The notes under the pieces are model-generated. The model saw nothing but the letters and a program-made list of their open reading frames with translations, had not been told where the DNA came from and made no database searches. A program made the position numbers and the translations under genes. This document shows positions 37,187-45,652 of a stretch of 64,000 bases of DNA, one piece after another. This DNA is from Chlorogloea sp. CCALA 695 (GTDB lineage Bacteria > Cyanobacteriota > Cyanobacteriia > Cyanobacteriales > Chroococcidiopsidaceae), in assembly GCF_003003885.1 (NCBI RefSeq), contig NZ_PVWN01000002.1:62001-126000 (forward strand), read 5' to 3'. The stretch's first letter is position 1. Each line of letters begins with the position of its first letter.

Positions 37187-37213
37187 AAATTAGATGTGTA
37201 CCCATAGAACAAC

Positions 37214-37981
37214 ATGAATAGTAATGTTCAACAATGGAATGCCGACTTATACGATACTAAGCATAAATTTGTCTCTTCACTGGCTACAGAAACCGTTGAA
37301 TTATTATCGCCAAAAGTAGGAGAGCGCATCCTAGATATTGGTTGCGGTACAGGACATCTGACTCAGCACATTGCTAGTTGTGGTGCGGAAGTTTTAGGGG
37401 TTGATAGTGCGGAAACGATGATTTGGCAAGCACGTCAAAATTACCCTAATTTACAATTTGCAGTTATGGACGCAATAAACCTAGAATTTACAGGAGAATT
37501 TGACGCAGTTTTTTCTAATGCTGTGCTGCACTGGATTAAGCAACCAGAAAAAGTTATTGCAGGGGTTTGGAAGTCGCTTAAACCTGGGGGGCGTTTTGTG
37601 GCAGAATTTGGCGGAAAGGGAAATATTAATTCTATTCAAACTGCACTAGAACGAGCAATTTGTCAAGAAAGTTCTGCTTTTGAGAAAGTGTCAAATCCTA
37701 ACTATTTTCCCAGTATTGCGGAGTATAGCAGTTTATTAGAAAAACAGGGTTTTGAGTTGACTTTTGCGACATTATTTGATCGGCTAACTCCTTTAAATGG
37801 AGAAAGCGGAATGGTTAATTGGCTGAAAATGTTTAGAAATAGTGTATTAGCTGCTTTTTCTGAAGATACGCAAGCTAGAATTTTGGCTAATGTAGAAGAA
37901 CAGTTGCGTCCAACATTATATAAAAATATTACTTGGTTTGCCGATTATCGCCGCTTGCGTATAGTTGCAATTAAAAATTGA
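37214..37981 (+). CDS. Class I SAM-dependent methyltransferase
   Basis: This 255-residue soluble protein has motif I RILDIGCGTGHLTQHI, acidic strand-2 residue in VLGVDSAETM, and the FDAVFSNAVLHWI motif II/III region, typical of trans-aconitate methyltransferase-like enzymes. Substrate unknown. Its stop precedes the likely modA start by 40 bp. The divergent GNAT gene starts only 27 bp upstream, so its promoter must overlap that coding region. Confidence 0.9.
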   Translation: MNSNVQQWNADLYDTKHKFVSSLATETVELLSPKVGERILDIGCGTGHLTQHIASCGAEVLGVDSAETMIWQARQNYPNLQFAVMDAINLEFTGEFDAVFSNAVLHWIKQPEKVIAGVWKSLKPGGRFVAEFGGKGNINSIQTALERAICQESSAFEKVSNPNYFPSIAEYSSLLEKQGFELTFATLFDRLTPLNGESGMVNWLKMFRNSVLAAFSEDTQARILANVEEQLRPTLYKNITWFADYRRLRIVAIKN

Positions 37982-38021
37982 TGTTTGTTGCAAAAATTGG
38001 CGTTCTGAATTTAGGTATAAA

Positions 38022-38840
38022 ATGATTTTACGCGGTCGAAAAACCTTTGTAGAAACGTTGCATTGCAACGTTTCTACACTAATTAAATTAGGCGCGATCG
38101 CCTTACTATTTATCTTTCTAATAAGCTGCACTCCAAAGCAATCAAGCTCTTTAACTGTATCGGCGGCGGCTAGTTTGCGAAATGTGCTAGAAGAAGTAAA
38201 ACAAGAGTATGCTAAATCTCAGCCAGACGTAAAAATTAACTACAATTTCGGTGCTTCTGGAGCTTTACAGCAACAAATTGAGCAAGGCGCAGATGTAGAT
38301 ATATTTGTTTCTGCTGCTGCTAAACAAATGGATGCTTTGGAAAGTAAAAAATTACTAATTACTGACACTCGAAAAAATATTTTAGGCAATCAAATTGTAT
38401 TGATTGTCCCGAAGAATGCCGAGGAGATTTCTAGCTTTGCAGATTTAAAGGGCGATCGCATTACTAAAATTGCTCTAGGCGAACCTAAAAGCGTACCTGC
38501 GGGAAAATATGCTCAAGAAGTTTTAAGTTATTTTAAAATACTTGAAACTACTAAATCGAAGTTTGTTTTTGCTAAAGATGTTCGTCAAGTCTTAAGTTAT
38601 GTAGAAACAGAAAATGTTGACGCAGGCTTTGTTTATATTACTGATGCTAAACAGTCAAGTTTAGTAAAAATTGTTGCAATCGCTCCCGTAAAATCTCATT
38701 CTCCCGTAATTTATCCTGTTGCAGTTATCCAAAGCAGTAAAAATGTTGCTCAAGCTAGAATTTTTACAGGTTTTTTGTTGAGTAGGGAGGCTAATAATAT
38801 TTATAGAAAATATGGATTTAACAAACCATCCATCCAATGA
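38022..38840 (+). CDS. modA: Molybdate ABC transporter substrate-binding lipoprotein
   Basis: This 272-residue protein has a hydrophobic segment ending in lipobox LISC (lipidated Cys at residue 36), then the periplasmic binding domain: LTVSAAASLRNVLEEV, NFGASGALQQQIEQGADVDIF, SVPAGKYA and NVDAGFVYITDA, all standard for ModA. The ATG at 38022 is the most likely start; the frame is open 19 codons further. Residues 9-19, before the hydrophobic core, are encoded by a palindromic repeat, giving an abnormally long n-region. It overlaps modBC by 4 bp, forming one operon. Confidence 0.93.
   Translation: MILRGRKTFVETLHCNVSTLIKLGAIALLFIFLISCTPKQSSSLTVSAAASLRNVLEEVKQEYAKSQPDVKINYNFGASGALQQQIEQGADVDIFVSAAAKQMDALESKKLLITDTRKNILGNQIVLIVPKNAEEISSFADLKGDRITKIALGEPKSVPAGKYAQEVLSYFKILETTKSKFVFAKDVRQVLSYVETENVDAGFVYITDAKQSSLVKIVAIAPVKSHSPVIYPVAVIQSSKNVAQARIFTGFLLSREANNIYRKYGFNKPSIQ
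38048..38078. repeat. Palindromic repeat inside modA 5' coding region
   Basis: TGTAGAAACGTTGCA (38048-38062) and TGCAACGTTTCTACA (38064-38078) are perfect 15-bp arms around one base. This copy of the dispersed family reads in frame as [11 protein letters not shown] in the signal-peptide n-region of modA. All other copies in the window are intergenic. Confidence 0.9.
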
Positions 38841-40627
38841 ATCTAGACTTATCTCCCCTTTTGATATCTTTTAAAACTACTTTTATAGCTACAGTAATTA
38901 CATTTTTTTTAGGGATTGCGGCGGCGCAGTGGATATTTAACTATCGCGGCAAAGGTAAAAATTTAATCGATGGTTTACTTACGCTTCCGCTCGTTTTACC
39001 TCCTACAGTAGTAGGCTTTTTCTTATTATTAATACTCGGCAAGAATGGTTTAGGGCAACTATTGCAACCCTTGGGAATTACAGTAATTTTTACTTGGTAT
39101 GCAACTGTAATTGCAGCTATTGTAGTTGCTTTCCCGCTAATGTATAAAACGGCATTAGGCACATTTAAACAAATAGATACAAACTTGCTTGCAGCAGCGC
39201 GGACTTTAGGCGCATCCGAGTGGCGAGTATTTTGGCAAGTAACTTTACCTCTAAGCAAGTCAGGAATTATCGCCGGAACAATTTTAACTTTTGCTCGTGC
39301 TTTGGGCGAATTTGGGGCAACTTTGATGCTGGCGGGGAATATTCCCGGCGAAACTCAAACTATCCCTATTGCGATATTTTTTGCCGCCGAAGGTGGAGAA
39401 ATAGATAGCGCTTTGCTATGGATAGTAGTAATTGTGGCAATTTCTCTAATAGCGACGCTTGGATTAAATTATTGGTCAGATTTGCCAGAGATAATTAAAA
39501 CTTCTCCCCACTATCAAGAGAGAAATTATTTAACTCCTCAGATTCTTAGTTTTAAAAGAAGTGAAAATAATTTGCTTGTAGATATCCAAAAATCTTTGCC
39601 TAATTATACTTTGATAACTAGCTTTACTGCTGACAATTATCCCCTGGGATTATTAGGGGCTTCAGGCGCGGGTAAAAGTATGATTTTGCGCTGTATCGCT
39701 GGGTTAGAAAAGCCTAATAAGGGGTGCATTGTACTTAATGGACGAGTGCTATTTGACGAGCAAAAACAAATTAACTTACCTGTACGCGATCGCCATATTG
39801 GTTTTGTCTTTCAAAATTATGCCTTGTTTCCCCACCTAAATGTTGCTCAAAACATTGCTTTTGGGCTACAAAACTTATCCCCTCTAGAACGAAATCGGCG
39901 CGTAAACGAACTAATAACCCTAATGCACCTGCAAGGACTACAAACACGCCATCCCAAGAACTTATCGGGGGGACAGCAGCAACGAGTAGCCTTAGCGAGG
40001 GCTTTGGCAATGCAACCAGAGGTACTTTTATTAGACGAGCCATTTTCAGCTTTAGATACTCACCTCCGCAGCCAACTAGAAAAACAGCTAATAGCGATTG
40101 TGAATAACTACCAAGGTGTAACGCTATTTGTTACCCATAATTTAGAAGAAGTTTATCGAGTTTGTAAAAATCTTTTGGTACTCTCTGAAGGCAAAACGGC
40201 GGCGTATGAGAGTAAAGAAAGCATTTTCGAGCATCCCCGTACCTTTACCACCGCTCAAATTACCGGATGTAAAAACTTTTCTCGCGCTCAGGTTATTTCA
40301 CCTCAAAAAGTTCGAGCAATAGATTGGGATTGTACTTTGTACGTAACCAAGGCTATTTCTAATCCACTACATATAGGCATTCGCGCCCATCAACTAATTT
40401 TTACAGATACCCCAACTGTAAACACCTTTCCTTGCTGGGTTGTCCAAACGAGCGAAACGCCCCACCGCATGACAATTTATCTTAAACTACACAATTCGCC
40501 CACTCAACTTAACGATTATCATCTGCAAGCAGAAGTTTTTAAAGAAAAGTGGGCTGTGTTAAAAGATCGTCCTTTTCCTTGGCTTGTATACTTAGATCCC
40601 GTGCGGCTATTTTTGATGGAAAGCTAG
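38837..40627 (+). CDS. modBC: Fused molybdate ABC permease-ATPase ModBC
   Basis: This 596-residue fusion has an N-terminal ModB permease (residues ~1-215, about five membrane helices, with the EAA-loop-like AARTLGASEWRVFWQVTLP) and a C-terminal ModC ATPase: Walker A GASGAGKS, Q-loop FVFQNYALFPH, signature LSGGQQQR, Walker B VLLLDEPFSALD and the switch His in FVTHN. A C-terminal regulatory region of about 120 residues resembles a degenerate TOBE/Mop domain. ModBC fusions are known in cyanobacteria. The start overlaps the modA stop by 4 bp (ATGA). Confidence 0.94.
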   Translation: MNLDLSPLLISFKTTFIATVITFFLGIAAAQWIFNYRGKGKNLIDGLLTLPLVLPPTVVGFFLLLILGKNGLGQLLQPLGITVIFTWYATVIAAIVVAFPLMYKTALGTFKQIDTNLLAAARTLGASEWRVFWQVTLPLSKSGIIAGTILTFARALGEFGATLMLAGNIPGETQTIPIAIFFAAEGGEIDSALLWIVVIVAISLIATLGLNYWSDLPEIIKTSPHYQERNYLTPQILSFKRSENNLLVDIQKSLPNYTLITSFTADNYPLGLLGASGAGKSMILRCIAGLEKPNKGCIVLNGRVLFDEQKQINLPVRDRHIGFVFQNYALFPHLNVAQNIAFGLQNLSPLERNRRVNELITLMHLQGLQTRHPKNLSGGQQQRVALARALAMQPEVLLLDEPFSALDTHLRSQLEKQLIAIVNNYQGVTLFVTHNLEEVYRVCKNLLVLSEGKTAAYESKESIFEHPRTFTTAQITGCKNFSRAQVISPQKVRAIDWDCTLYVTKAISNPLHIGIRAHQLIFTDTPTVNTFPCWVVQTSETPHRMTIYLKLHNSPTQLNDYHLQAEVFKEKWAVLKDRPFPWLVYLDPVRLFLMES

Positions 40628-40633
40628 ATTTGC

Positions 40634-41503
40634 TTAAGTTTCTAGCTGTTGTTGGGCTTGAATTGCGATCGCTTTATTATGGCTAATGTTCGCTTCTTCT
40701 TTGCGCCCTATCTGTTCTAAAGCTAATCCTCGGTTGTACCATCCCCAATAATCGTTGGGGTTTAACTCTAATACTCGATCGAAAGCCGCGATCGCATCAT
40801 TGTAGCGGTTCATTTTTCCCAAAGATAACGCCAAGTTGTACCAAGTGCGATCGCATTCTGGCTGAATTTTTAAAGCTTTGTGAAAACTAGCTACAGCGTT
40901 TTCATGCTTTCCCCAATCGCTTAAAATTAAACCCCGGTGATACCAAGCTAAAAAGCCATCAGGTTTAAACTCAATCGAGCGATCAAAACTATTTAAAGCT
41001 TCTTCGTAACGCTGCAAATTTTTTAAGGCTGTACCTCGGTTGTACCATGCCCAATAAGCGTTTGGTTGTAATTGCAAAGCTCGATCAAAACTAGCAACAG
41101 CTTTTTCAAACATACCGCACTCACTCCAAGTAATGCCGCGATTGTGCCACACTGTAGGACTATCAGGATTAAATTCTAAAGCTCGCTCAAAGCTATTAAT
41201 TGCCTCAATATAGCGCCCCAACTTACCTAGGGCGATACCGCGATTGTGCCACAGGCAGAAAGCATCGGGGCAAATTGTCAATGCTCTATCAAAACTTGCG
41301 ATCGCATCCTTGTGTTTTCCTAAACTACCCAAAGCAAAACCTCGTTGCGACAACGCCTCGCTATAATCGGGTTTATATCTCAAGGCGCGAGTAAAACTAG
41401 CGATCGCTGCTTCGTACTTTTCTGCCTTGACTTGGTGTAATCCTTTGTGAAACAGAAATTCTGCTTCTAAGCTGGGTTTTAACATCATAATATTTGGCAT
41501 CAT
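40634..41503 (-). CDS. TPR-repeat protein
   Basis: This protein of about 289 residues is almost wholly eight consecutive 34-residue tetratricopeptide repeats of the W-x-N-R-G-x-A-L-x-x-L type with F-D-R-A-L-x-x-x-P-D. The strong repeat identity (WYNRG, WHNRG) suggests recent internal duplication. The frame is open to 41635, but that part would overlap the divergent aspA gene; Met codons at 41503, 41500, 41488 and 41485 are candidates. No signal peptide is visible. It is probably a protein-interaction scaffold; the partner is unknown. Confidence 0.9.
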   Translation of the reverse strand: MMPNIMMLKPSLEAEFLFHKGLHQVKAEKYEAAIASFTRALRYKPDYSEALSQRGFALGSLGKHKDAIASFDRALTICPDAFCLWHNRGIALGKLGRYIEAINSFERALEFNPDSPTVWHNRGITWSECGMFEKAVASFDRALQLQPNAYWAWYNRGTALKNLQRYEEALNSFDRSIEFKPDGFLAWYHRGLILSDWGKHENAVASFHKALKIQPECDRTWYNLALSLGKMNRYNDAIAAFDRVLELNPNDYWGWYNRGLALEQIGRKEEANISHNKAIAIQAQQQLET

Positions 41504-41539
41504 ACCTAAGACTGATATTACCTTTAAAGTTCCCAAAAA

Positions 41540-42952
41540 ATGATGAAGATCAATCAACAAATTATTGAGTTTCGTGTCGAACGCGATTCGATGGGCGAAC
41601 GACAAATTCCTAGTAGTGCTTACTACGGCATCCAAACCTTACGAGCAATAGAGAATTTCCCAATTAGTGGAATTAAACCTTTACCTACTTATATCGATGC
41701 CTGCGTAACGATCAAAAAAGCCACAGCCCTTGTAAATGGTGAGCTTGGCTGTATACCTCAACCTATTGCTGAGGCGATTGTCCAGGCGGCGGAGGAGATA
41801 CTTAGAGGGGATCTGCGCGATCAATTTGTAGTAGATATTTATCAAGCTGGGGCGGGTACTTCTCACCACATGAATGTAAACGAAGTATTGAGTAATCGCG
41901 CCTTGGAGATTTTAGGGGATGAAAAGGGCAATTATCAAAGAGTTAGCCCCAACGATCATGTCAATTACGGACAGTCTACTAATGATGTAATTCCTACAGC
42001 GATTAGGATTGGTGGATTGTTGGCACTAAGGCGCACTTTATACCCAGCTTTAGATAAAGTAATCGCATCTCTGCATATTAAAGCTGAAGAATTTATTGAT
42101 ATAGTCAAATCGGGTCGAACTCACTTACAAGACGCGGTTCCCGTAAGACTAGGCGAAAGTTTCCGGGCGTGGGCGCAAATCCTTACTGAACACAAAACCC
42201 GCTTAGAATTGGCACAAACAGATTTAACCCGGTTAGGATTGGGAGGCAGTGCGGCAGGTACGGGCTTAAATACTCATCCTGATTATAAAACGCGCGTCGC
42301 TGAAGTGTTATCGGAACTACTTAATCAACCACTGCAAAGCGCACCTCACATGATGGCTGCAATGCAAAGTATGGCTCCTTTTGTCAATGTTTCGGGGGCA
42401 ATTCGCAACTTAGCTCAAGATTTGGTTAAAATTTCCCACGATTTGCGCTTAATGGATTCTGGCCCAAAAACAGGGTTAAAAGAAATTCAATTGCCACCCG
42501 TACAGCCAGGATCTTCAATTATGCCAGGGAAATATAACCCCGTAATGGCAGAAATGACAGCAATGGTATGTTTTCAGGTGATGGGGTACGATAATGCGGT
42601 TTCTTTAGCGGCCCAAGCAGGACAATTAGAATTAAATGTCATGATGCCTCTAATTGCTTACGATTTAATCCACTCGATTGAGATTTTGGGTAATACCATT
42701 GCGGCGCTGACAGATAGTTGTATTGTCGGAATTACTGCTAATGGCGATCGCTGTCGAAGTTACGCCGAAGGTAGTCTTGCTTTAGTTACCGCTTTAAACC
42801 CTCACATTGGCTATCTAAACGCCGCCGCCGTAGCTAAAGAATCACTGGAAACAGGTAAATCTTTGCGGCAAATTGTTAAAGAGCGCAATTTGATGACAGA
42901 GGAAGAATTAGCCCAAGTGTTGAATTTAGAACAAATGAGCGCCATGTTGTAA
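41540..42952 (+). CDS. aspA: Aspartate ammonia-lyase
   Basis: This 470-residue enzyme of the fumarase/aspartase superfamily converts aspartate to fumarate and ammonia. Aspartase-type segments are SSAYYGIQTLRAIENF, YQAGAGTSHHMNVNEV, NDHVNYGQSTNDV, GRTHLQDAVP, and the flexible loop GSSIMPGKYNPV, with catalytic Ser; Tyr replaces the usual Val in this loop. The LRAIENF and QAGAGTS features favour AspA over fumarase. It is divergent from the TPR gene. Confidence 0.92.
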   Translation: MMKINQQIIEFRVERDSMGERQIPSSAYYGIQTLRAIENFPISGIKPLPTYIDACVTIKKATALVNGELGCIPQPIAEAIVQAAEEILRGDLRDQFVVDIYQAGAGTSHHMNVNEVLSNRALEILGDEKGNYQRVSPNDHVNYGQSTNDVIPTAIRIGGLLALRRTLYPALDKVIASLHIKAEEFIDIVKSGRTHLQDAVPVRLGESFRAWAQILTEHKTRLELAQTDLTRLGLGGSAAGTGLNTHPDYKTRVAEVLSELLNQPLQSAPHMMAAMQSMAPFVNVSGAIRNLAQDLVKISHDLRLMDSGPKTGLKEIQLPPVQPGSSIMPGKYNPVMAEMTAMVCFQVMGYDNAVSLAAQAGQLELNVMMPLIAYDLIHSIEILGNTIAALTDSCIVGITANGDRCRSYAEGSLALVTALNPHIGYLNAAAVAKESLETGKSLRQIVKERNLMTEEELAQVLNLEQMSAML

Positions 42953-42971
42953 ATTGTTACTTTAAAAGCTT

Positions 42972-43030
42972 GATCCCCCTTGAAAAAGGGGGGAAAATAA
43001 AAGAGCTATTTTTAAGCAGGTTGGGGGATC
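42972..43030. repeat. GATCCCCC inverted element downstream of aspA
   Basis: GATCCCCC (42972-42979) is matched by GGGGGATC (43023-43030), and an inner hairpin CCCCCTT-gaaa-AAGGGGG occupies 42975-42992. The outer and inner structures compete. Elements starting GATCCCCCT and ending GGGGGATC are common dispersed repeats in cyanobacterial genomes. It lies between convergent aspA and the GH13 gene and may act as a terminator. Confidence 0.7.
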
Positions 43031-43076
43031 TGGGCGTAAGTCTTGATAGTAAAGCTTTAACTATGCCAAGCTCTAG

Positions 43077-44744
43077 TTAGTTGCTTACAAATATCTTTGC
43101 TGTATAGGCTGGTAAGTCTACTGTTAAGCCTTCATTACTAATTTTGACTTCTGACGATTCTAACCATTCGCGCCATTCCCCCGTCGGAAAATTAGGAACT
43201 ATGTGTGTATCAAAAGTGCGATCGCCTAAATTAATAATTACAACTACTTCATGTGCCGAATCATCCCAACGCCTGTAAGCAAAAACTCTCGATTCTGGGT
43301 TTTCGTGGAAAAATTCAATGTTGTCGCTTTGCAAGGCTTTACCTTCTTTGCGTAAGGTAATTAATTGCTGGTAGTAAGCAAATAAATCTTTATTTTCCTC
43401 TCTTTCTAACAACGGCCAAGCAATTTTTTTTGGTTGAGTTACAGTTTCACTTTTGCGCTTGTGTTCGCCAAACTCCTCTCCCATCCACAACATCGGTACG
43501 CCAACAGCCGTCATTAGCAATACTGCGCCTAATTTAGCTCTTGTAAAAGCTGCCCGATCAAAAATACCGCGATCGCCTAATTCCCTCATGGTACGCTGGC
43601 GATCGTGGGTAGCTAAATAATTGACTACATTTATAGCGGTTGCATAACCTTGTAGTCTAGGATCTAAAACTTGCTTGAGATTATCTAATTCAAAAGTTTC
43701 GCCGCAAATATGAGGCATGATAAAGTAACGAAAACTCTCATGCCAACAAGCATCTAAAGGGCCTTTAGGAGCCGTAATGGTACTGGTATCAGGGATATTT
43801 TCGGCAATGTTGTAAAAGGGCTTATCGGCGGTATTTTTCTTTGATTGATGAGCTACCCATTCGAGAAATTCATTGTTAGCTAATTGGCGCACCGCATCAA
43901 AGCGAATCCCATCAATATGATATTCCTGCACCCAAAAGCGTACTATATCCCCTACATACTTCCAAGCTGGTTTAACATCTAGCTTTTCGTCGTAGTTGTC
44001 GTAATTAAATTCTGGCCCCCAATGATTTGCTGGATCTTCGGGGTAGTGCATATGCTCGTAGTACCAGTAATTTCGGTCTATCTGCATTAAAGGACATTCT
44101 TCGTCAGTATGGTTATAAATACCATCCATAATTACGCGAATACCTCTACCATGACATTCATCAATAAATTGCTTTAATTCTTCAGTAGTTCCATAGCTAG
44201 ACTCTGTAGCAAAGAAGTGACGAACTTTATAACCCCAACTATAATCGCCGGGATACTCATTGACGGGCATTAATTCAATTGCATTTATACCTAAGTCGCG
44301 CAAATAGTCTAATTTAGAAATCGCATCTGTATATTTTCCTTGGCGATCGCTATCTACTTCACCGCCTGTAAAATCTGCTATATGCAGTTCGTAAATAACT
44401 AATTCTTTATTTTCTGGCAATGGTGTATCGTCGTGTTGCCAAACGTAGGTATCGATTATGCGATCGCCACCTTTGATCCTAACTAAAGCATATTTCTTTT
44501 CGTCATCCACATCTGTAGCGTAAGGATCGATAACATCTATCCAGCTATCGGCTTCAAACTGCGGACTTTTTGTTTGAATCCGAAACTTATATTGATAGAC
44601 TCCATCCGCCAAATCTACTTTAGTGCGAAAGTAGCCATCTTCGCCTTTTTCCATTGGTACGTCTTCCCAGTTAGAAAAAGAGCCAATTAAAGCCGCTTGC
44701 TGATTGCGTGGCGCAAATAAATTAAACTCTATAGAACTTGCCAT
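43077..44744 (-). CDS. GH13 alpha-amylase-family glucanotransferase/hydrolase with CBM48
   Basis: This 555-residue protein has an N-terminal CBM48-like beta domain (GSFSNWEDVPM) and a GH13 barrel: GIRVIMDGIYNH, the nucleophile in GIRFDAVRQLA, the acid Glu in NIAENIP and the third acidic site in YLATHDRQR. It acts on alpha-1,4/1,6 glucans; branching, debranching or amylase activity cannot be separated here. There is no signal peptide, so it is cytosolic, perhaps in glycogen turnover with GlgC. It is monocistronic. A 246-bp AT-rich gap upstream probably holds only its promoter. Confidence 0.92.
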   Translation of the reverse strand: MASSIEFNLFAPRNQQAALIGSFSNWEDVPMEKGEDGYFRTKVDLADGVYQYKFRIQTKSPQFEADSWIDVIDPYATDVDDEKKYALVRIKGGDRIIDTYVWQHDDTPLPENKELVIYELHIADFTGGEVDSDRQGKYTDAISKLDYLRDLGINAIELMPVNEYPGDYSWGYKVRHFFATESSYGTTEELKQFIDECHGRGIRVIMDGIYNHTDEECPLMQIDRNYWYYEHMHYPEDPANHWGPEFNYDNYDEKLDVKPAWKYVGDIVRFWVQEYHIDGIRFDAVRQLANNEFLEWVAHQSKKNTADKPFYNIAENIPDTSTITAPKGPLDACWHESFRYFIMPHICGETFELDNLKQVLDPRLQGYATAINVVNYLATHDRQRTMRELGDRGIFDRAAFTRAKLGAVLLMTAVGVPMLWMGEEFGEHKRKSETVTQPKKIAWPLLEREENKDLFAYYQQLITLRKEGKALQSDNIEFFHENPESRVFAYRRWDDSAHEVVVIINLGDRTFDTHIVPNFPTGEWREWLESSEVKISNEGLTVDLPAYTAKIFVSN

Positions 44745-44990
44745 CGATTTTCCTTTGTCTGTTACGGAAAGAAAATTTTAGTAATTACTACTAACGCCCA
44801 ATTAAATTTACAAGCAAAACCAAGTTATTGCTTCTTTCCTAAGAAACATCCATAAGTTTAAGAGGGAATATTTTAATTATTCATGCTAATAAATAATACT
44901 ACAAAACGGACTTATTTTAGAATTAATAGCTATAAGGAAAGTAAATTTAGTCAATAAAATTCGTATTTTTTAGTAAAAGACTCAAGCTTA

Positions 44991-45578
44991 CTATTGTGTG
45001 ATACCAGCCATAAACTGTGTCATTGCTTCAAGTCGTGAAGGTATCAATACGCAACGCGCTAGTAAGTCTATGTCTAATTCGGGCAAAAGTTCGCTACGCG
45101 AGATAGTTTCATAATTATCGTCACGTAATCGGTATAAAGAAAGTTGATTATTTTCCCAAAACCAAACTTCAGAAATATTAAAACGTTTATATTTCTCTAG
45201 TTTTTTTGAACTACCACTACTTATAACTACTTCAAGTGCTAAGTCTAGATGTTCCTTCTTTTCATGCAAATAATAGGATTCATCGGGTTCAAAAGAAGCA
45301 CTTTTAACTTCCGATGCACGAGTGGCGCTACCTACAGGAATGAACTCAATTTTCAGGTATAAAAAGTAAGCTTCTAATAAAATAGCGATCGCTTTTTTAA
45401 TGAGTTCGTGCTGTTCGCTAATTGTCATAAATTCTATACAACCATCAAGGTAAGATATCCGCAACCCTGGCACTTCTGACATTAAGTCTTCAATAGCCTT
45501 AAATTGCTGCCAATTGCGATCGCCTGGTAAAACAAAATACTGTTCTTTAGCAACTTTTTCGACAATTTTTGTACTCAT
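44991..45578 (-). CDS. Uma2-family (DUF820) putative endonuclease
   Basis: This protein of about 195 residues is a complete Uma2 domain: ISYLDGCIEFMTISEQHELIKKAI, FIPVGSATRASEVKSASFEPDESYYL (the PD-(D/E)XK-like acidic site), then LALEVVISSGSSKKLEKYKRFNISEVWFWENN. The ATG at 45578 is preferred over a TTG 7 codons earlier. Function in the cell is unknown. It lies downstream of the transketolase-like gene, separated by that gene's terminator, so it is probably transcribed alone. Confidence 0.88.
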   Translation of the reverse strand: MSTKIVEKVAKEQYFVLPGDRNWQQFKAIEDLMSEVPGLRISYLDGCIEFMTISEQHELIKKAIAILLEAYFLYLKIEFIPVGSATRASEVKSASFEPDESYYLHEKKEHLDLALEVVISSGSSKKLEKYKRFNISEVWFWENNQLSLYRLRDDNYETISRSELLPELDIDLLARCVLIPSRLEAMTQFMAGITQ

Positions 45579-45608
45579 AATTAAACTTTGCTTTAGCAAT
45601 TAAATAAA

Positions 45609-45636
45609 CCCTACCTATACTTTTTTATAGGTAGGG
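45609..45636 (-). terminator. Rho-independent terminator after transketolase-like gene
   Basis: CCCTACCTATA (45609-45619) and TATAGGTAGGG (45626-45636) form a perfect 11-bp stem with a 6-base loop. On the minus strand it is followed by TTTATTTA. It lies 17 bp after the stop codon of the gene ending at 45653. Confidence 0.85.
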
Positions 45637-45652
45637 GCATAATATATTCAGT

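Noticed and set aside
42972-43030. Insertion sequence ends
   Set aside because: The inverted GATCCCCC ends enclose only ~40 bp and no transposase; it is better seen as a dispersed repeat or terminator.
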